Shown in pieces: positions 43,427-51,951 of a DNA stretch of 64,000 nucleotides (position 1 is its first letter; every line of letters starts with the position of its first letter). The stretch comes from Legionellales bacterium (GTDB taxonomy: Bacteria; Pseudomonadota; Gammaproteobacteria; Eutrophobiales; Eutrophobiaceae). Where the stretch lies: assembly GCA_002721165.1 (NCBI GenBank), contig PBJS01000024.1, positions 1 through 64,000 on the forward strand. Direction: 5' to 3'. The position numbers and the translations under genes are program-made. Under the pieces are notes generated by a model, which saw only the letters and a program-made list of their open reading frames with translations, was not told where the DNA came from and did not search any database.

Positions 43427-43427
43427 A

Positions 43428-43934
43428 TTAACTAATTACTTCTTTTATAGATTTACCACGTTTTGCTGCTATATAGTCAGGTGAAGACATTAATTGCAGT
43501 CCTTTAATGGTTGCGCGAACAACATTAATTGGATTTGTTGAACCAATTGATTTTGCTAAAACATTATTAATACCGACAACTTCAAAAACTGCTCGCATTG
43601 GCCCTCCCGCAATGATTCCTGTACCTTCCGATGCTGGCTGCATATAAACCTTTGCCGCACCGTAAGTTGAGGTAATCGCATATTGAAGTGTGCCTTCTTT
43701 TACTGAAACAAAAACCATATTTCGACGAGCATCTTCCATTGCCTTCTGTATAGCTAGAGGTACTTCCCGGGATTTTCCTCGGCCTATACCGACCTTTCCG
43801 TTGCCATCACCAACAACAGTCAGCGCAGCAAAACCAAATTGACGACCGCCCTTAACCACCTTAGCAACCCTATTAACTGTTACAAGTTTCTCCTGAAGAT
43901 CTTCGTTTCCTGTTATTGAATTTTCTAATTTCAT
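43428..43934 (-). CDS. rpsE: 30S ribosomal protein S5
   Basis: S5 lies at the mRNA entry and contributes to decoding fidelity. The 168-residue protein has LQEKLVTVNRVAKVVKGGRQFGFAALTVVGD, with the double-stranded RNA-binding fold, and GTGIIAGGPMRAVFEVVGI. The family's spectinomycin loop (VVKGGRQ) looks ordinary. Spc operon position between rplR and rpmD. Confidence 0.98.
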   Translation of the reverse strand: MKLENSITGNEDLQEKLVTVNRVAKVVKGGRQFGFAALTVVGDGNGKVGIGRGKSREVPLAIQKAMEDARRNMVFVSVKEGTLQYAITSTYGAAKVYMQPASEGTGIIAGGPMRAVFEVVGINNVLAKSIGSTNPINVVRATIKGLQLMSSPDYIAAKRGKSIKEVIS

Positions 43935-43945
43935 ATATTTTTCTC

Positions 43946-44299
43946 TTAAAATTCTATTCCATTTTCACGTGCAGCATTTGCAAGTGCTTGTATACGTCCA
44001 TGAAATTTAAATCCAGAACGATCAAAAGCAACTTTTTTTACTCCAGCTTTTTTAGCGCGCTTAGCCAAAATCTCTCCTACAACTATTGCAGCCTCAATAT
44101 TCCCAGTGTACTTAACTTTATCCCTAATCTCTTTATCCAAACTCGAGGCACAAGCAATTACTGTTGAACAATTTGATGAGATTACTTGTGCATAAACATG
44201 TTTAGATGTTTTGTGAACGCATAATCGATCCGTACCAAGTTTCTTAATTCTGGCACGTGTCTTTTTTGCACGTCTTAGTCTATCTGTTTTTTTACCCAT
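43946..44299 (-). CDS. rplR: 50S ribosomal protein L18
   Basis: L18 binds 5S rRNA. The start is the ATG at 44299 (MGKKTDRLRRAKKTRARI), giving 117 residues as in E. coli; an earlier in-frame start at 44341 would overlap rplF. The C-terminus has KVAFDRSGFKFHGRIQALANAARENGIEF, diagnostic for L18. Confidence 0.97.
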   Translation of the reverse strand: MGKKTDRLRRAKKTRARIKKLGTDRLCVHKTSKHVYAQVISSNCSTVIACASSLDKEIRDKVKYTGNIEAAIVVGEILAKRAKKAGVKKVAFDRSGFKFHGRIQALANAARENGIEF

Positions 44300-44303
44300 T
44301 AAA

Positions 44304-44837
44304 TTAAGCCTTCTTTGCTTCTTTTCGAATAATTCGTTCATCTAAATAACGCACTCCCTTTCCTTTATAAGGTTCGGGGGGGCGATAAGCGCGAATATTT
44401 GCAGCAACTTGTCCTACCTGTTGTTTGTCGCTACCTTTAATTGTGACTTCAGTTTGACTAGGTGTTTCAATTGTAATCCCTTCGGGTATCTTAAATGCAA
44501 TAGGATGTGAAAAACCTAAAGTTAAATTCAATGTTTTTCCCGATACTGCAGCACGATACCCTACACCGATAATTTCAAGTTTACGCTCAAAACCTTCGCT
44601 CACACCAGTCACTATATTTTGTATAAGTGCGCGCGTTGTCCCTGAGAGTGCCTTGGCAAACTTGCTGTTACTTTTGGTTGATGTCTTTAATGTATTGTCT
44701 GCTTGCTCAACCTTAATTAGGGGATGAATATTATGAGATAATTCTCCTTTACTCCCCTTAATTGTGACCATGTTCCCAGCTATATTGACATCAACACCTG
44801 TCGGTATATTTATTGGATTGTTTGCTATTCTAGACAT
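44304..44837 (-). CDS. rplF: 50S ribosomal protein L6
   Basis: L6 supports the factor-binding region of the large subunit. The 177-residue protein has two similar domains, with KGSKGELSHNIHP in the first and GVGYRAAVSGKTLNLTLGFSHPI and PEPYKGKGVRYLDE in the second. It lies between rpsH and rplR in the spc operon. Confidence 0.98.
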   Translation of the reverse strand: MSRIANNPINIPTGVDVNIAGNMVTIKGSKGELSHNIHPLIKVEQADNTLKTSTKSNSKFAKALSGTTRALIQNIVTGVSEGFERKLEIIGVGYRAAVSGKTLNLTLGFSHPIAFKIPEGITIETPSQTEVTIKGSDKQQVGQVAANIRAYRPPEPYKGKGVRYLDERIIRKEAKKA

Positions 44838-44853
44838 AATTTAACCTAAGTTT

Positions 44854-45249
44854 TTATGACACGTAACAAAGCACTTCACCGCCAATACCATGTTCCCGTG
44901 CCGTCTTATCTGTCATTACACCCTTTCCTGTAGAAATGATCGCTATTCCAAGGCCACCCATTACTTTGGGAAGTTCATTAACCGATTTATATGAACGAAG
45001 ACTTGGACGACTAATTCGTTTTATAGACTCTATCACCGGTTTACCTTTAAAGTATTTCAAGTCTATGATTAATATTGTTCTATTATCTTTTTCTTCTACT
45101 CTATAATCCTTAATATAACCTTCTTGCTTCAATATATTTGCAATTGCTACTTTTAACTTTGACGAAGGTATACTTACATCCCGCTTATATCGCTGTAAGG
45201 AATTACGAATTCTAGTCAACATATCTGAAATTGGATCTGACATACTCAT
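44854..45249 (-). CDS. rpsH: 30S ribosomal protein S8
   Basis: S8 binds 16S rRNA centrally and in E. coli represses the spc operon. The start at 45249 gives MSMSDPISDMLTRIRN, matching the E. coli N-terminus, and 131 residues. The C-terminal GIAIISTGKGVMTDKTAREHGIGGEVLCYV is the conserved RNA-binding part. Confidence 0.98.
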   Translation of the reverse strand: MSMSDPISDMLTRIRNSLQRYKRDVSIPSSKLKVAIANILKQEGYIKDYRVEEKDNRTILIIDLKYFKGKPVIESIKRISRPSLRSYKSVNELPKVMGGLGIAIISTGKGVMTDKTAREHGIGGEVLCYVS

Positions 45250-45271
45250 TATTCTTAGCTCTCTCTATTTT

Positions 45272-45577
45272 TTACCAACTTGCCTTAACCAAACCGGGTA
45301 TATCACCACGCATTGCGGCTTCACGTAATTTATTTCGTCCCAACCCAAATTTTCTATAATACCCATGTGCACGTCCCGTTATATTACAACGATTGCGAAT
45401 ACGAATCGGATTAGCGTCTCTTGGCATCTTGTTTAATTTCTCACGAGCTTCACTACGCTCATCCTCAGTTAATAATGTATTTTTAATTACTGCTTTTAGC
45501 TCAGCTCTTTTTGTTGAGAATTTTTTTACCATACGAATTCTTTTTATTTCTCGATTTACCATACAAGATTTTGCCAT
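45272..45577 (-). CDS. rpsN: 30S ribosomal protein S14
   Basis: The start is the ATG at 45577 (MAKSCMVNREIKR), with GAGG upstream; a TTG two codons earlier is in frame. It is the long, zinc-free form with 101 residues, as in E. coli. RNRCNITGRAHGYYRKFGLGRNKLREAAMRGDIPGL is the family core. It lies between rplE and rpsH. Confidence 0.97.
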   Translation of the reverse strand: MAKSCMVNREIKRIRMVKKFSTKRAELKAVIKNTLLTEDERSEAREKLNKMPRDANPIRIRNRCNITGRAHGYYRKFGLGRNKLREAAMRGDIPGLVKASW

Positions 45578-45589
45578 ATTCAATAAACC

Positions 45590-46129
45590 TCAAGCCTTTA
45601 TTGGTAATTTAAATAATGTTAATAATGCCCGTGCTTCTTCATTTGTACGCGCAGAAGTTGTGATAGTTATATCCATTCCTCGGAGGGAATCTATTTTATC
45701 GAAATCAATTTCTGGGAAAATAATTTGTTCTTTAATACCTATACTGTAATTACCTCTTCCATCGAAAGATTTCGCATTTAAACCACGAAAATCTCTAATG
45801 CGAGGTATAGCGATTGAAATCAAACGCTCAAGAAATTCGTACATACGTTCGCGCCTAAGTGTAACTTTGCAACCAATTGGCCAACCTTCACGAACTTTAA
45901 AATTTGCAACGGATTTTCTAGCTTTAGTGACAACAGGTTTTTGTCCTGCAATCTTAGATATATCATTTACCGCATTCTCAATAATTTTTTTATCGGCAAC
46001 AGCCTCACCTAAACCCATATTTAGTGTTATTTTAGTAATTTTTGGCACTTGCATACTCGACTTATAACCGAATTGTTTGGTCAATTCCTTAATTACATTA
46101 TTTTTATAGTGTTCTTGTAGTGTAGCCAT
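45590..46129 (-). CDS. rplE: 50S ribosomal protein L5
   Basis: L5 binds 5S rRNA and contacts the P-site tRNA and the 30S head. The 179-residue protein has KITLNMGLGEAVADKK, GQKPVVTKARKSVANFKVREGWPIGCKVTLRRERMYEFL and RDFRGLNAKSFDGRGNYSIGI. Standard length and spc order. Confidence 0.98.
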   Translation of the reverse strand: MATLQEHYKNNVIKELTKQFGYKSSMQVPKITKITLNMGLGEAVADKKIIENAVNDISKIAGQKPVVTKARKSVANFKVREGWPIGCKVTLRRERMYEFLERLISIAIPRIRDFRGLNAKSFDGRGNYSIGIKEQIIFPEIDFDKIDSLRGMDITITTSARTNEEARALLTLFKLPIKA

Positions 46130-46138
46130 TAAATAATC

Positions 46139-46459
46139 CTATACATCGACAACTTCATTATTTGATTTAAAGTAGCGAACCTTTTGGCCATCTTCTAAAT
46201 GTCGATAACCTATTCTGTCATTCTTATTAGTTACCGGATTCCATATTGCAACATTCGACTGGTGTATCGGTGACTCTTTTTCTATTATGCCGCCGGGAGC
46301 TCCTTGTGATGGATTTCCTTTTGTGTGTCGTTTTATCATATTGATATTTTCAACAATCACTTTATTTACATCATTCATAACTGTTAAAACAACACCTCTT
46401 TTGCCTTTATCTCTTCCAGCAATCACAATAACCTCGTCACCTTTCTTCACTCGAGCCAT
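46139..46459 (-). CDS. rplX: 50S ribosomal protein L24
   Basis: L24 initiates large-subunit assembly. The 106-residue protein has the KOW motif KGDEVIVIAGRDKGKRGVVL and the VIVENINMIKRHTK segment. It lies 9 bases before rplE and 2 bases after rplN. Confidence 0.97.
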   Translation of the reverse strand: MARVKKGDEVIVIAGRDKGKRGVVLTVMNDVNKVIVENINMIKRHTKGNPSQGAPGGIIEKESPIHQSNVAIWNPVTNKNDRIGYRHLEDGQKVRYFKSNNEVVDV

Positions 46460-46461
46460 TT

Positions 46462-46830
46462 TTATAATACCTCCGGCGCCAACGAAACAATTTTCATAAA
46501 TTTTAGCCCTCGCAATTCTCTTGTAACTGGGCCAAAAATACGTGTGCCAATAGGTTGCAACTGCGCATTCAATAAGACTGCTGCATTACCATCAAAACGT
46601 ATCAGTGAGCCATCATTTCTTCTAACACCTTTACAAGTACGTACCACTACCGCGTTATATACCTCACCTTTTTTTACTTTTCCTCGAGGAATAGCTTCTT
46701 TTATACTTACCTTAATAACATCTCCAACATTTGCGTATCGGCGTTTCGAGCCACCCAAGACTTTCACGCACATAAGGCGACGTGCACCACTATTATCTGC
46801 TGCATCAAGCATTGTTTGCATTTGTATCAT
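46462..46830 (-). CDS. rplN: 50S ribosomal protein L14
   Basis: L14 forms a bridge to the 30S subunit and is where silencing factor RsfS binds in other bacteria. The 122-residue protein begins MIQMQTMLDAADNSGARRLMCVKVLGGSKRR and contains GSLIRFDGNAAVLLN and GTRIFGPVTRELR. It is first in the spc group, 15 bases after rpsQ. Confidence 0.98.
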   Translation of the reverse strand: MIQMQTMLDAADNSGARRLMCVKVLGGSKRRYANVGDVIKVSIKEAIPRGKVKKGEVYNAVVVRTCKGVRRNDGSLIRFDGNAAVLLNAQLQPIGTRIFGPVTRELRGLKFMKIVSLAPEVL

Positions 46831-46845
46831 TATAAATTCCTATTC

Positions 46846-47112
46846 TTAAACCGTTTGAGCCTTACTAACAATTTTTTGTAAACGCCATGATTTATTCTTA
46901 GATAATGGGCGTGATGATTCTATAATCACAACATCACCTTCATTACACTCATTAACTTCATCATGAGCCATTACTTTGGTTGAACGCCTTATATATTTCC
47001 CATAAAGGGGATGCTTTACAGTTCTTTCGATGCAAACTGATATAGTCTTATCCATTTTTGAACTAGTGACTGTACCAGTTACCGTCTTAGCTTTTTTTGT
47101 TTCAGCGCTCAT
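46846..47112 (-). CDS. rpsQ: 30S ribosomal protein S17
   Basis: The 88-residue protein has GTVTSSKMDKTISVCIERTVKHPLYGKYIRRSTK and GDVVIIESSRPLSKNKSWRL, the S17 OB fold. It overlaps rpmC by 4 bases and is the last gene of the S10 group. Confidence 0.97.
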   Translation of the reverse strand: MSAETKKAKTVTGTVTSSKMDKTISVCIERTVKHPLYGKYIRRSTKVMAHDEVNECNEGDVVIIESSRPLSKNKSWRLQKIVSKAQTV

Positions 47113-47318
47113 ACACTTTCCTTATTTGAAATATTTTTATTCTCATTGAGAACTGTATGTATTTTTGCAATATTGCGCCTTGTCTTTTTTATTTCGCTAG
47201 GTTTATCTAATTGACCAGTCCCTTTTCTCATCCGTAAATTAAATTGTGAGCGCAACTCTTCTAGCAACAAAGATTGTAGTTCCTCATTCGTCTTTTCTCT
47301 TAATTCTAATATTTTCAT
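47109..47318 (-). CDS. rpmC: 50S ribosomal protein L29
   Basis: A 69-residue helical hairpin protein near the tunnel exit, where trigger factor and SRP dock. The N-terminal ELREKTNEELQSLLLEELRSQFNLRM and KKTRRNIAKIHTVL are typical. It overlaps rpsQ by 4 bases and rplP by 1. Confidence 0.96.
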   Translation of the reverse strand: MKILELREKTNEELQSLLLEELRSQFNLRMRKGTGQLDKPSEIKKTRRNIAKIHTVLNENKNISNKESV

Positions 47319-47731
47319 TACATTATCGTCCTTGCAACGAAAGTCGTCTTAACAGGTAATTTTGCTGCAGCTAATTCAAAAGCTTCGCGCGCTAAGTCCT
47401 CAGGAACCCCTTCCATCTCATATAGCATTCGACCAGGTTGAATTTGCGCAACCCAATATTCAACATTACCCTTGCCCTTGCCCTGCCTAACTTCCAAAGG
47501 TTTTTTTGTTATTGGTTTATCGGGAAAAATTCTGATCCAGACCTTTGCTCCACGTTTTACTTTTCGCGTTAAAGCCCGTCGTGCAGCTTCGATTTGCCGA
47601 GCAGTTATTCGACCTCTTCCAACTGCCTTTAACCCGTATTCGCCAAAGCTTACCTTATTACCAACCGTAGCTAGACCACGATTACGGGATTTGCTTTGTT
47701 TTCTAAATTTAGTTCTTTTTGGTTGTAACAC
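47318..47731 (-). CDS. rplP: 50S ribosomal protein L16
   Basis: L16 helps shape the A site. The 137-residue protein begins MLQPKRTKFRKQSKSRNRG and contains RITARQIEAARRALTR, KVWIRIFPDKPITKKPLEVRQGKGKG and WVAQIQPGRMLYE. The arginine that is hydroxylated by the RoxA-type enzyme in E. coli is in the same region. S10 operon position between rpsC and rpmC. Confidence 0.98.
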   Translation of the reverse strand: MLQPKRTKFRKQSKSRNRGLATVGNKVSFGEYGLKAVGRGRITARQIEAARRALTRKVKRGAKVWIRIFPDKPITKKPLEVRQGKGKGNVEYWVAQIQPGRMLYEMEGVPEDLAREAFELAAAKLPVKTTFVARTIM

Positions 47732-47742
47732 TTTTTTTCCTA

Positions 47743-48423
47743 TTATGTACTTGTAGTTACTTCGTTCTGATTTTCATCTTCTAATTGCTTTTTGTGGCCA
47801 AAAATTTCGCCCTTGAAAAGCCAGACTTTTACCCCAATAATGCCGTAAGTTGTACTAGCTTCAGTAGTTGCGTAATCAATATCAGCTCGCAAAGTATGAA
47901 GCGGCACTCGACCTTCCCTGTACCATTCGGTGCGTGCTATTTCTGCCCCATTTAATCTTCCACTTACAGTAATTTTGATCCCCTCAGCCCCTAATCTCAT
48001 TGTATTTGTAACTGCGCGCTTCATTGCTCTTCGAAACATAATTCTTCTTTCAATTTGTTGAGCAACACTCTCGGCAACTAGAAAAGCATCTAACTCTGGT
48101 TTACGAATCTCTTCGACGCTAACGTGCGTAGGAACACCCATCATGTTTGAAACTTGAATACGAAGACGTTCAATATCTTCGCCTTTTTTACCAATAACAA
48201 TTCCAGGACGAGCTGTATGAATAATAACCCGTGCATTACCTGCTGGCCTTTCAATTTGAATACGGCTAACAGATGCATTTGCTAATTTCTTACGCAAAAA
48301 GTCTCGAACCTTTATGTCTGCATTAAGATATTCGGCATAATTTTTACTATCCGCGTACCATGTAGACGTCCAATCTTTAATAATGCCTAAACGTATTCCT
48401 GTTGGATGTACTTTCTGACCCAT
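47743..48423 (-). CDS. rpsC: 30S ribosomal protein S3
   Basis: S3 lines the mRNA entry channel. The 226-residue protein begins MGQKVHPTGIRLGI and has the KH domain with RVIIHTARPGIVIGKKGEDIERLR and the C-terminal GAEIARTEWYREGRVPLHTLRADIDY. Length is close to the usual 233. It lies 5 bases after rplV. Confidence 0.98.
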   Translation of the reverse strand: MGQKVHPTGIRLGIIKDWTSTWYADSKNYAEYLNADIKVRDFLRKKLANASVSRIQIERPAGNARVIIHTARPGIVIGKKGEDIERLRIQVSNMMGVPTHVSVEEIRKPELDAFLVAESVAQQIERRIMFRRAMKRAVTNTMRLGAEGIKITVSGRLNGAEIARTEWYREGRVPLHTLRADIDYATTEASTTYGIIGVKVWLFKGEIFGHKKQLEDENQNEVTTST

Positions 48424-48428
48424 AAACC

Positions 48429-48770
48429 TTATTTCTCTCCCTTCTCTGATACTTTCACAGTTAAATGACTCGTTCTTTTTAAAATCCTATCAGCTCGACC
48501 TCTTGCTCGTGGACGTAATCGTTTCATCGTCGGCCCTTGATTCACTTGAACTTCAGTTATTTTAAGTTCATCAATATCAGCACCGTCATTATTTTCGGCA
48601 TTCGCAATTGCTGACTCGAGTACTTTTTTAACAATTTTCGCCCCTTTTTTATTACTAAATGACAATAAAGTAACGGCGCGATCTGCCGACATACCGCGTA
48701 TTTGATCTGCTATCAATCGCATTTTTTGCGGTGACAAATGTGTGTACTTCAATGTTGCTGATGTTGTCAT
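48429..48770 (-). CDS. rplV: 50S ribosomal protein L22
   Basis: L22 has a long hairpin reaching into the exit tunnel. The 113-residue protein has HLSPQKMRLIADQIRGM and VNQGPTMKRLRPRARGRADRILKRTSHLTV, where the hairpin tip shows no deletion of the type tied to macrolide resistance. S10 operon order is kept. Confidence 0.98.
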   Translation of the reverse strand: MTTSATLKYTHLSPQKMRLIADQIRGMSADRAVTLLSFSNKKGAKIVKKVLESAIANAENNDGADIDELKITEVQVNQGPTMKRLRPRARGRADRILKRTSHLTVKVSEKGEK

Positions 48771-48794
48771 TGTGTATTTCTTTATTTTTAACCT

Positions 48795-49064
48795 TTATGT
48801 TTTTTTGTCTGCAATATGTCCTCGAAAAGTCCGAGTAAGTACAAATTCACCCAATTTATGTCCCACCATATTTTCAGAAACATAAATAGGTATATGATCA
48901 CGACCATTATGAATAGCAATTGTTAGGCCTACCATCTCAGGCATTATCATTGAACGACGCGACCAAGTTTTAATTGGGCGTTTATCACTAGTTTGCTTAG
49001 CAACCTCTATCTTTTTTAAAAGATGATGGTCAACAAATGGTCCTTTTCTTATCGATCGTGCCAT
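48795..49064 (-). CDS. rpsS: 30S ribosomal protein S19
   Basis: The 89-residue head protein begins MARSIRKGPFVDHHLLKK and contains TWSRRSMIMPEMVGLTIAIHNGRDHIPIYV and MVGHKLGEFVLTRTFRGH. Its start overlaps the rplB stop by one base. Confidence 0.98.
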   Translation of the reverse strand: MARSIRKGPFVDHHLLKKIEVAKQTSDKRPIKTWSRRSMIMPEMVGLTIAIHNGRDHIPIYVSENMVGHKLGEFVLTRTFRGHIADKKT

Positions 49065-49900
49065 TATTTTTCTCTCTGTAATTTACGTTTACGAACGATT
49101 AATTTATCAGTTCGTTTATTTTTTCTTGTCTTAAAGCCTTTCGTTGGAGTACCCCATGGACTCACTGGATGACGCCCGCCAGAAGTACGCCCCTCACCTC
49201 CTCCATGCGGATGATCAACAGGGTTCATTGCGACGCCACGAACAGTTGGTCTTATTCCACGCCAGCGCTTCGCTCCTGCTTTTCCTAATGATCGCAATTG
49301 ATGTTCGGTATTACTAACCTCCCCTATTGTGGCTCGACATTCTGATAATATTTTACGCATTTCACCAGAACGCAATCTAACAGTTGCATGATGACCTTCT
49401 TTAGCAACTAATTGGGCTGAAGTTCCCGCACTTCTTGCAATTTGTGCTCCCTTGCCTGGTTTTAATTCAATGCAATGAATATTAGTACCTAAAGGTATAT
49501 CTCTCATACGCATACAATTACCAATTTGGATTGATGCTTGTTCACCAGACATTACTTTATCACCCTGTTTGAGGCCATTAGGAGCGATTATGTAACGCCT
49601 TACACCATCAACATACAGTAAAAGTGCAATATGGCTTGTCCTATTAGGGTCATATTCAATACGCTCAACTTTGGCCGATAATCCGTCTTTATCACGTTTG
49701 AAATCAATTAATCGGTAACGCTGTTTAGAACCGCCCCCACGGTGTCTAACCGTTATCCGTCCATTATTATTACGTCCAGCACATTTGTTCTGCTTTTCCA
49801 ATAGAGGTTCATATGGTTTACCCTTATGAAGCTCGGGACTGGCGACTTTAATCATCGAACGGCGTCCGGCTGATGTCGGTTTTGGATTAATTAGTGTCAT
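49064..49900 (-). CDS. rplB: 50S ribosomal protein L2
   Basis: L2 is essential for subunit joining and peptidyl transferase activity. The 278-residue protein has GRNNNGRITVRHRGGGSKQRYR, and the GEGRTSGGRHPVSPWGTPTKGFKTR C-terminal segment. The hydroxylation-site histidine region HPHGGGEGR is present. Usual length (about 274). Confidence 0.98.
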   Translation of the reverse strand: MTLINPKPTSAGRRSMIKVASPELHKGKPYEPLLEKQNKCAGRNNNGRITVRHRGGGSKQRYRLIDFKRDKDGLSAKVERIEYDPNRTSHIALLLYVDGVRRYIIAPNGLKQGDKVMSGEQASIQIGNCMRMRDIPLGTNIHCIELKPGKGAQIARSAGTSAQLVAKEGHHATVRLRSGEMRKILSECRATIGEVSNTEHQLRSLGKAGAKRWRGIRPTVRGVAMNPVDHPHGGGEGRTSGGRHPVSPWGTPTKGFKTRKNKRTDKLIVRKRKLQREK

Positions 49901-49920
49901 AGTTTATACAAACCTTATTT

Positions 49921-50220
49921 TTATCCATCACCCATAAAATCAATATCGAAACCAGGTTTCAACTTGATGTAGGCTTTTTTCCAATTTGCACGTTGCCCAG
50001 GTGAGCGTTTAAAAATTTTTCTTTTCCCTTTAACATTTGTAACCTGAACTGATTCTACTTCAGCTCCATCAAACATAAGTTCTATTGCTTTTTTAATTTC
50101 CGGTTTTGTTGCACTTTTAGAAACTTTAAAAACATACTGATTGTTAAGCTCACCAATCATGCTAGATTTTTCAGTTACTTTAGGCTCCAACAATATCGAC
50201 ATTATTTTTTGCTCATTCAT
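49921..50220 (-). CDS. rplW: 50S ribosomal protein L23
   Basis: The start is the ATG at 50220, which overlaps the rplD stop by 4 bases (ATGA); an in-frame start three codons earlier is less likely. The 99-residue protein has LLEPKVTEKS, YVFKVSKSATKPEIKKAIELMF and VTNVKGKRKIF. L23 is the main docking site for trigger factor. Confidence 0.97.
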   Translation of the reverse strand: MNEQKIMSILLEPKVTEKSSMIGELNNQYVFKVSKSATKPEIKKAIELMFDGAEVESVQVTNVKGKRKIFKRSPGQRANWKKAYIKLKPGFDIDFMGDG

Positions 50221-50834
50221 GACAACCATTCCTCTACTTTCTCAACAGCTGTCTGTGTTATCAAAACTTTTTCAAAACCAATTAATGAGTAGGGATCAAT
50301 CTCATTAGTATCCATTACATCAACTTTTGGAATATTTCTAACGCCTAAATAGAGATTTTCGCTTAGCCCTTCTGTTATAATTAAAGCTTCTTTAAGACCA
50401 AGTTTATCTAACTTATCTTTTACCAACTTTGTCTTTGACTCAGCCACATCAAATTCATCAACACATATAAATCTCTTTTGTCTCACAAGTTCAGAAAAAA
50501 TTGATCGCATTGCGCCACGAAACATTTTTTTATTTATTTTTTTACTATAATCACGTGGTTTTGTAGCAAATGTAACACCGCCTCCACGCCATAGTGGACT
50601 ACGAATAGTGCCAACTCTTGCGCGACCAGTTCCTTTTTGTCTCCATGGTTTTCTGCCTCCGCCTCTAACTTCTGAGCGAGATTTTTGAGCTTTTGTTCCC
50701 GAACGAGAACCAGCCATATAACTAACTAAAACTTGATGAACTAATGGCTCATTAAATTCAGCGGCAAAAACACTATCAGCGACGCTCATTGTGCCTGCTT
50801 GTTTTTTGCCTGATTTTTCAATTTTAAGTTTCAT
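50217..50834 (-). CDS. rplD: 50S ribosomal protein L4
   Basis: L4 has a loop into the exit tunnel and, in E. coli, controls its own S10 operon. The 205-residue protein has AGSRSGTKAQKSRSEVRGGGRKPWRQKGTGRARVGTIRSPLWRGGG as loop and core, without visible insertions or deletions. It overlaps rplW by 4 bases. Confidence 0.98.
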   Translation of the reverse strand: MKLKIEKSGKKQAGTMSVADSVFAAEFNEPLVHQVLVSYMAGSRSGTKAQKSRSEVRGGGRKPWRQKGTGRARVGTIRSPLWRGGGVTFATKPRDYSKKINKKMFRGAMRSIFSELVRQKRFICVDEFDVAESKTKLVKDKLDKLGLKEALIITEGLSENLYLGVRNIPKVDVMDTNEIDPYSLIGFEKVLITQTAVEKVEEWLS

Positions 50835-50841
50835 AAATTAA

Positions 50842-51573
50842 TTAGTCCGATTCTTCTTTTTTGGCTGCTTCTTTTTTAGGAGCTTCTTCTTTTTTGGCTG
50901 CTTCTTTTTTAGGAGCTTCTTGCTTTATATTTTTGGTTATTTTAGTCGATGGTCTAACAATAACACTTCCACCTTTGCTGGCTGGAATTGCTCCTTTTAT
51001 TAAAAGAAGGTTACGTTCAATATCTATGCCTACGATCTCAAGATTTTGAGTTGTCCTTTTCACGTCTCCATAGTGTCCAGCCATTTTTTTTCCTTTAAAT
51101 ACTCTGCCAGGTGTTTGACATTGTCCTATCGAACCTGGGGCACGATGTGATAAAGAATTGCCATGTGTGTTACGTTGATGGCTAAAATTATGGCGCTTAA
51201 TAACACCAGAAAACCCTTTCCCCTTTGACGTGCCTGTAACATCCACTTTTTGACCAGTCTCAAAAATATCAACTTTTATCGCCTCACCGAGTTTATATTG
51301 TTCAAGTTCTTCTAGATTAACTCTATATTCTAAAAGTCCTTCACCCATATCAACGTTTGCTTTTGCATAATTACCTGCTTCAGCTTTGGTTAGTCCATTA
51401 GTTTTTTTCGACCCCCATGAAACTTGGACAGCGCTATAACCTTTTTCTTGTTGAGTTAATAAACTAGTTACATGATTTGGTGTAGCCTCTACAACCGTAA
51501 CAGGTATAGAAGCACCATCTTCCCTAAAGAGACGTGTCATTCCGCATTTTCTACCTACTATTCCGATTGTCAT
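50842..51573 (-). CDS. rplC: 50S ribosomal protein L3 with a lysine/glutamate repeat tail
   Basis: L3 reaches the peptidyl transferase centre. The core (GIVGRKCGMTRLFREDGASIPVTVVEA, and FSHQRNTHGNSLSHRAPGSIGQCQTPGRVFKGKKMAGHYG with the glutamine methylated in E. coli) is ordinary. The protein is 243 residues, about 30 longer than usual, because of a tail of two copies of EAPKKEAAKKE followed by ESD. The repeat is also near-perfect in the DNA. The tail is probably flexible and exposed on the ribosome surface. S10 operon, 30 bases after rpsJ. Confidence 0.97.
   Translation of the reverse strand: MTIGIVGRKCGMTRLFREDGASIPVTVVEATPNHVTSLLTQQEKGYSAVQVSWGSKKTNGLTKAEAGNYAKANVDMGEGLLEYRVNLEELEQYKLGEAIKVDIFETGQKVDVTGTSKGKGFSGVIKRHNFSHQRNTHGNSLSHRAPGSIGQCQTPGRVFKGKKMAGHYGDVKRTTQNLEIVGIDIERNLLLIKGAIPASKGGSVIVRPSTKITKNIKQEAPKKEAAKKEEAPKKEAAKKEESD
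50849..50920 (-). repeat. Two tandem 33-base repeats encoding the L3 tail
   Basis: Adjacent units encode EAPKKEAAKKE twice and are almost identical in DNA as well as protein, which suggests recent duplication by replication slippage. Copy number may vary between strains. Confidence 0.8.
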
Positions 51574-51603
51574 TTCTACTATTCCAATTTATACCTGTTA
51601 CTA

Positions 51604-51918
51604 TTAATTAAGTTTGATTTGAACATCAACACCAGCGGCTAAATCAAGTTTCATTAAAGCATCCACCGTTTTGTCAGTTGGATTTATAATATCCATAAGC
51701 CTTTTATGTGTTCGAATTTCATATTGGTCTCGAGCATCCTTATTAACATGAGGTGAAATTAGAACAGTAAAACGCTCCTTTTTAGTTGGTAAAGGAATAG
51801 GGCCTTTTATTTGGGCACCCGTACGTTGTGCAGTTTCAACAATCTCCTTTGTAGACTGGTCAATCAATCGATGATCAAATGCTTTAAGACGTATTCTAAT
51901 TCTTTGTTGTTCAGCCAT
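51604..51918 (-). CDS. rpsJ: 30S ribosomal protein S10
   Basis: S10 is both a 30S head protein and a NusG/NusB partner in transcription antitermination. The 104-residue protein has RIRIRLKAFDHRLIDQSTKEIVETA, RTGAQIKGPIPLPTKKERFTVL and SPHVNKDARDQYEIRTHKR. It is first of the S10 genes but lies only 33 bases after fusA, so it is probably read from the str operon. Confidence 0.98.
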   Translation of the reverse strand: MAEQQRIRIRLKAFDHRLIDQSTKEIVETAQRTGAQIKGPIPLPTKKERFTVLISPHVNKDARDQYEIRTHKRLMDIINPTDKTVDALMKLDLAAGVDVQIKLN

Positions 51919-51951
51919 TTATATTCTCAAATAATTATATTTATTAATAAG

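Noticed and set aside
50849..50920. CRISPR-like tandem repeat
   Set aside because: There are only two adjacent units, without spacers, inside the coding sequence of rplC.
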